From Salegentibacter sp. (GTDB taxonomy: Bacteria > Bacteroidota > Bacteroidia > Flavobacteriales > Flavobacteriaceae), in assembly GCA_024635815.1 (NCBI GenBank), contig JAGXIG010000019.1, positions 1 through 8,798 of the forward strand: a stretch of DNA of 8,798 bases. The letters run 5' to 3'. The position numbers and the translations under genes were made by a program. The notes under the pieces were generated by a model. It did no database searches, was not told the DNA's origin, and saw only the letters and a program-made list of their open reading frames with translations. Shown piece by piece: positions 7,739 to 8,798 of the stretch (position 1 is its first letter; every line of letters starts with the position of its first letter).

Positions 7739-7768
7739 ATCACTTTTGTTTTAGTTTTTAAATCAAAA

Positions 7769-7851
7769 GCATAAAAGCAAATAGGTGTCTATGGAGAAGA
7801 GAAGAGCGGGAAGGCCGCAAAAATATTATCCTGGACATTTACTTTTTATGC
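7769..7851 (-). promoter_or_regulatory. Possible expression platform of the B12 riboswitch
   Basis: Just after the aptamer, minus-strand GCATAAAA (7851-7844) is exactly complementary to TTTTATGC (7776-7769), which lies about 30 bases before the nrdB start. The intervening loop contains a small GCGG/CCGC hairpin. Its TTGCG (7820-7816) could also pair with CGCAA in the aptamer L5 loop, as a kissing-loop partner would. No classical GC hairpin plus T-run terminator is seen, so control at the translation start is more likely. The pairing is AT-rich and speculative. Confidence 0.3.
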
Positions 7852-7865
7852 GAAAGCAAAAGTCA

Positions 7866-7980
7866 GCCCGGTTGGGAAGGTGATCTGGCTTGTAGATATC
7901 TCTACTTTACAGTTGCGCAACAGCTCATGATTCTCACATGATTCCCCTTGTTTATTACAAAATGTAATACCCGCCGGTAT
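7866..7980 (-). promoter_or_regulatory. Adenosylcobalamin (B12) riboswitch upstream of nrdBA
   Basis: On the minus strand the conserved cobalamin aptamer core is present: GGGGAAT (7947-7941), GTGAGAATC and GAGCTG, then TTGCGCAACTGTAA ending at 7907, and the B12 box AGCCAGATCACCTTCC at 7890-7875 (consensus close to AGCCAGAAGACCTGCC). Supporting helices are TATTACA/TGTAATA with a three-base loop (7969-7953), GTAGA/TCTAC with a GATA loop (7905-7892), and CCGG (7977-7974) that can pair with CCGG (7871-7868) to close the aptamer. The family (Rfam Cobalamin) normally lowers expression when B12 binds. About 127 bases remain between the B12 box region and the nrdB ATG as expression platform. This is a strong sequence match; ligand preference (AdoCbl or aquocobalamin) cannot be told. 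Confidence 0.93.
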
Positions 7981-7987
7981 GATTTTA

Positions 7988-7995
7988 CAAGAGTA
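7988..7995 (-). promoter_or_regulatory. Weak candidate -7 element for the nrdBA operon
   Basis: The minus strand reads TACTCTTG, one mismatch from TAnnTTTG, and is placed so that transcription would begin right at the 5' edge of the B12 aptamer. No good -33 element was found, so the position argument is the main support. Confidence 0.25.
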
Positions 7996-8089
7996 AAGTT
8001 AAAGGGAATAAGCCGCGGTTTTATGAAAACAGCTCTGAGTTATAAACATAGTTTTTCACAAGTTAAAGTTTCGGTAATAAAAAGACATC

Positions 8090-8123
8090 TTTGTGAATAC
8101 TTTGGTTGCGGGCATAGTCTTTG
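8090..8123 (+). promoter_or_regulatory. Weak candidate promoter for the small ORF at 8172
   Basis: TTTG (8090-8093), a 21-base spacer and TAGTCTTTG (8115-8123) resemble the Bacteroidota TTTG/TAnnTTTG arrangement, but with three instead of two bases between TA and TTTG. It would give a leader of about 40 bases before the ATG at 8172. Confidence 0.25.
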
Positions 8124-8171
8124 CAAAATGAAGATTGCAGTATTTGCTAATCAATCGAAACAATTGTAAAA

Positions 8172-8396
8172 ATGAGACTTATAAATTTACAGCGCACCGA
8201 TGATGCATATGTTGCCAAAGCCGAAATTACATTAAAGGCTTTTGGAGTCGCTTTGGGGCAGAGATCAAAAATTTATATTAGGAGAGAATCTGAGAATGCA
8301 TGGAGGGAGAAGAAAACCAATAAAAAAGTCTCCCAAAAAGAAAACGCTCATTTAAATAAATGGCTAAGCGACCATCAAAAGTTTGTGGAGCATTAA
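8172..8396 (+). CDS. Small basic hypothetical protein (74 aa)
   Basis: I do not recognise a family. The product is short, hydrophilic and basic, with a possible beta strand segment in the middle (ALGQRSKIYIRR, 27-38), a Lys-rich stretch (WREKKTNKKVSQKE, 44-57) and an amphipathic helix-like end (HLNKWLSDHQKFVEH). There is no signal peptide or membrane segment. It starts with ATG after an A-rich leader, lies alone in a gene-poor stretch divergent from nrdB, and does not overlap another gene. It could be a real small protein or a chance ORF; codon use looks like the neighbours and a weak promoter precedes it. Confidence 0.45.
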   Translation: MRLINLQRTDDAYVAKAEITLKAFGVALGQRSKIYIRRESENAWREKKTNKKVSQKENAHLNKWLSDHQKFVEH

Positions 8397-8443
8397 TCTT
8401 TTACTCGATAATTGAGATTTAATGCTCCTCCCGAACCATTGGG

Positions 8444-8500
8444 ATGCCTCGAAATTAAAAATATTATTTTCTATGAATGCCTCGTGAGCTTGCTGCGAGG
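8444..8500 (+). repeat. Intergenic hairpin element with duplicated ATGCCTCG
   Basis: ATGCCTCG occurs at 8444-8451 and again at 8477-8484. The second copy opens a hairpin: CCTCG (8480-8484) pairs with CGAGG (8496-8500) around the loop TGAGCTTGCTG, followed by TAGTTTAC. The hairpin-plus-TAGTTTA arrangement resembles dispersed intergenic repeats I associate with flavobacterial genomes; that association is from memory and unverified. It is in the long non-coding stretch 8397-8775, which otherwise holds no recognisable gene. Confidence 0.4.
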
Positions 8501-8516
8501 TAGTTTACTTCTTTTT

Positions 8517-8549
8517 AAAATGGGCTTATCTTGAAAAAGACCATTTTTT
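8517..8549 (+). terminator. Possible hairpin terminator downstream of the small ORF
   Basis: AAAATGG (8517-8523) pairs with CCATTTT (8541-8547), with an inner TCTT/AAGA stem closed by GAAA and a run of six T bases (8544-8549). It is AT-rich with an internal bulge and lies 120 bases after the small ORF stop, so it may instead belong to the repeat element just upstream. Confidence 0.3.
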
Positions 8550-8775
8550 ATACCGGTTTATTTTGAAATTTAAATTCAAACAAGCTTTTTACTGAGTTTG
8601 TTTCTAATTTTTGTGCCAAAATTTCTATTCTATTAAACTTCTCGCAAAACTTGAAAAACCCCAATATTAACGGGATATGGGTGTTTGGTTTCCATAGGTT
8701 TTTATAAATTGCAGGAAAGATATTTTATTCTTTTCAAAATTAACCCATAGAACCATCAACATATTTATTTAAGTT

Positions 8776-8798
8776 ATGAGTAATTATCATATTAAGAA
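8776..8798 (+). CDS. Start of a gene running off the window (first seven codons)
   Basis: ATG at 8776 is followed by six sense codons, giving MSNYHIK, after an AT-rich leader typical of a start in this genome. The N-terminus recalls that of acetyl-CoA synthetases (Acs) of related bacteria, which often begin with a short MSNYxIK-like segment, but seven residues cannot settle identity. The frame could also be chance. Confidence 0.3.

Noticed and set aside
7807..7822. GCGG/CCGC hairpin in the nrdB leader as an intrinsic terminator
   Set aside because: The stem is only four base pairs, and on the minus strand it is followed by TCTTCTC and not a T-run.
7892..7905. GTAGA-GATA-TCTAC palindrome as an NrdR box
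   Set aside because: It lies within the cobalamin aptamer and forms one of its helices; it does not match the 16-base NrdR consensus and no second box is near.
7948..8169. 73-codon plus-strand ORF across the riboswitch region, including an in-frame ATG at 8128 giving MKIAVFANQSKQL
   Set aside because: It overlaps the B12 aptamer on the opposite strand and its product resembles no protein. The short MKIAVF start is only superficially like NAD kinase N-termini and stops after 13 residues.
8660..8681. CCCAATAT / ATATGGG imperfect hairpin
   Set aside because: It has a bulge, no T-run and no relation to a neighbouring gene; no function can be supported.

Overview
The window looks like chromosome from a marine-type member of the Flavobacteriaceae (Bacteroidota). 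The evidence is AT-rich DNA, A-rich leaders without Shine-Dalgarno motifs, candidate promoters of the Bacteroidota type (TAnnTTTG), a DUF2911 secreted protein, and a short class I ribonucleotide reductase resembling the Flavobacterium class Id enzyme. Genus is not determined.

Layout. Positions 1-660 (+) hold the C-terminal end of a RecD/UvrD-like superfamily 1 helicase cut by the window edge, followed by kdsB (726-1469, +). Convergent to kdsB, and overlapping its stop codon, is a three-gene minus-strand operon that reads SRPBCC protein (3988-3479), short-chain dehydrogenase (3465-2782) and DNA photolyase (2770-1466). Its upstream region (3989-4132) is shared with a divergent secreted DUF2911 protein (4133-4981, +) and carries a perfect 10-bp inverted repeat that is a candidate operator. 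A strong bidirectional hairpin terminator (4995-5032) separates the DUF2911 gene from the minus-strand operon nrdB (7738-6764) and nrdA (6722-5046). Upstream of nrdB on the minus strand is a clear adenosylcobalamin (B12) riboswitch (about 7980-7866). Beyond it lie a small hypothetical ORF (8172-8396, +), a 380-base non-coding stretch with hairpin repeats, and the first seven codons of a gene that runs off the end.

Most interesting points. (1) A B12 riboswitch controls a B12-independent class I ribonucleotide reductase. This implies that the organism also has a B12-dependent (class II, NrdJ) reductase elsewhere and turns nrdBA down when B12 is available. (2) The reductase is minimal: neither the alpha nor the beta subunit has an ATP-cone. 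(3) The short-chain dehydrogenase in the photolyase operon has valine where the family has its catalytic tyrosine, and its last 18 codons are displaced by a one-base frameshift. Restoring the frame recreates the usual C-terminal motif and ends at a TAA touching the photolyase ATG. (4) The photolyase operon promoter overlaps an inverted repeat that may be a site for a light- or stress-responsive regulator encoded elsewhere.

How the genes fit together: three groups concern DNA (helicase, photolyase, dNTP supply), and kdsB serves lipopolysaccharide synthesis. The SRPBCC and dehydrogenase proteins have no known substrate and are tied to photolyase only by operon structure. No mobile element, tRNA, rRNA or CRISPR array was seen.
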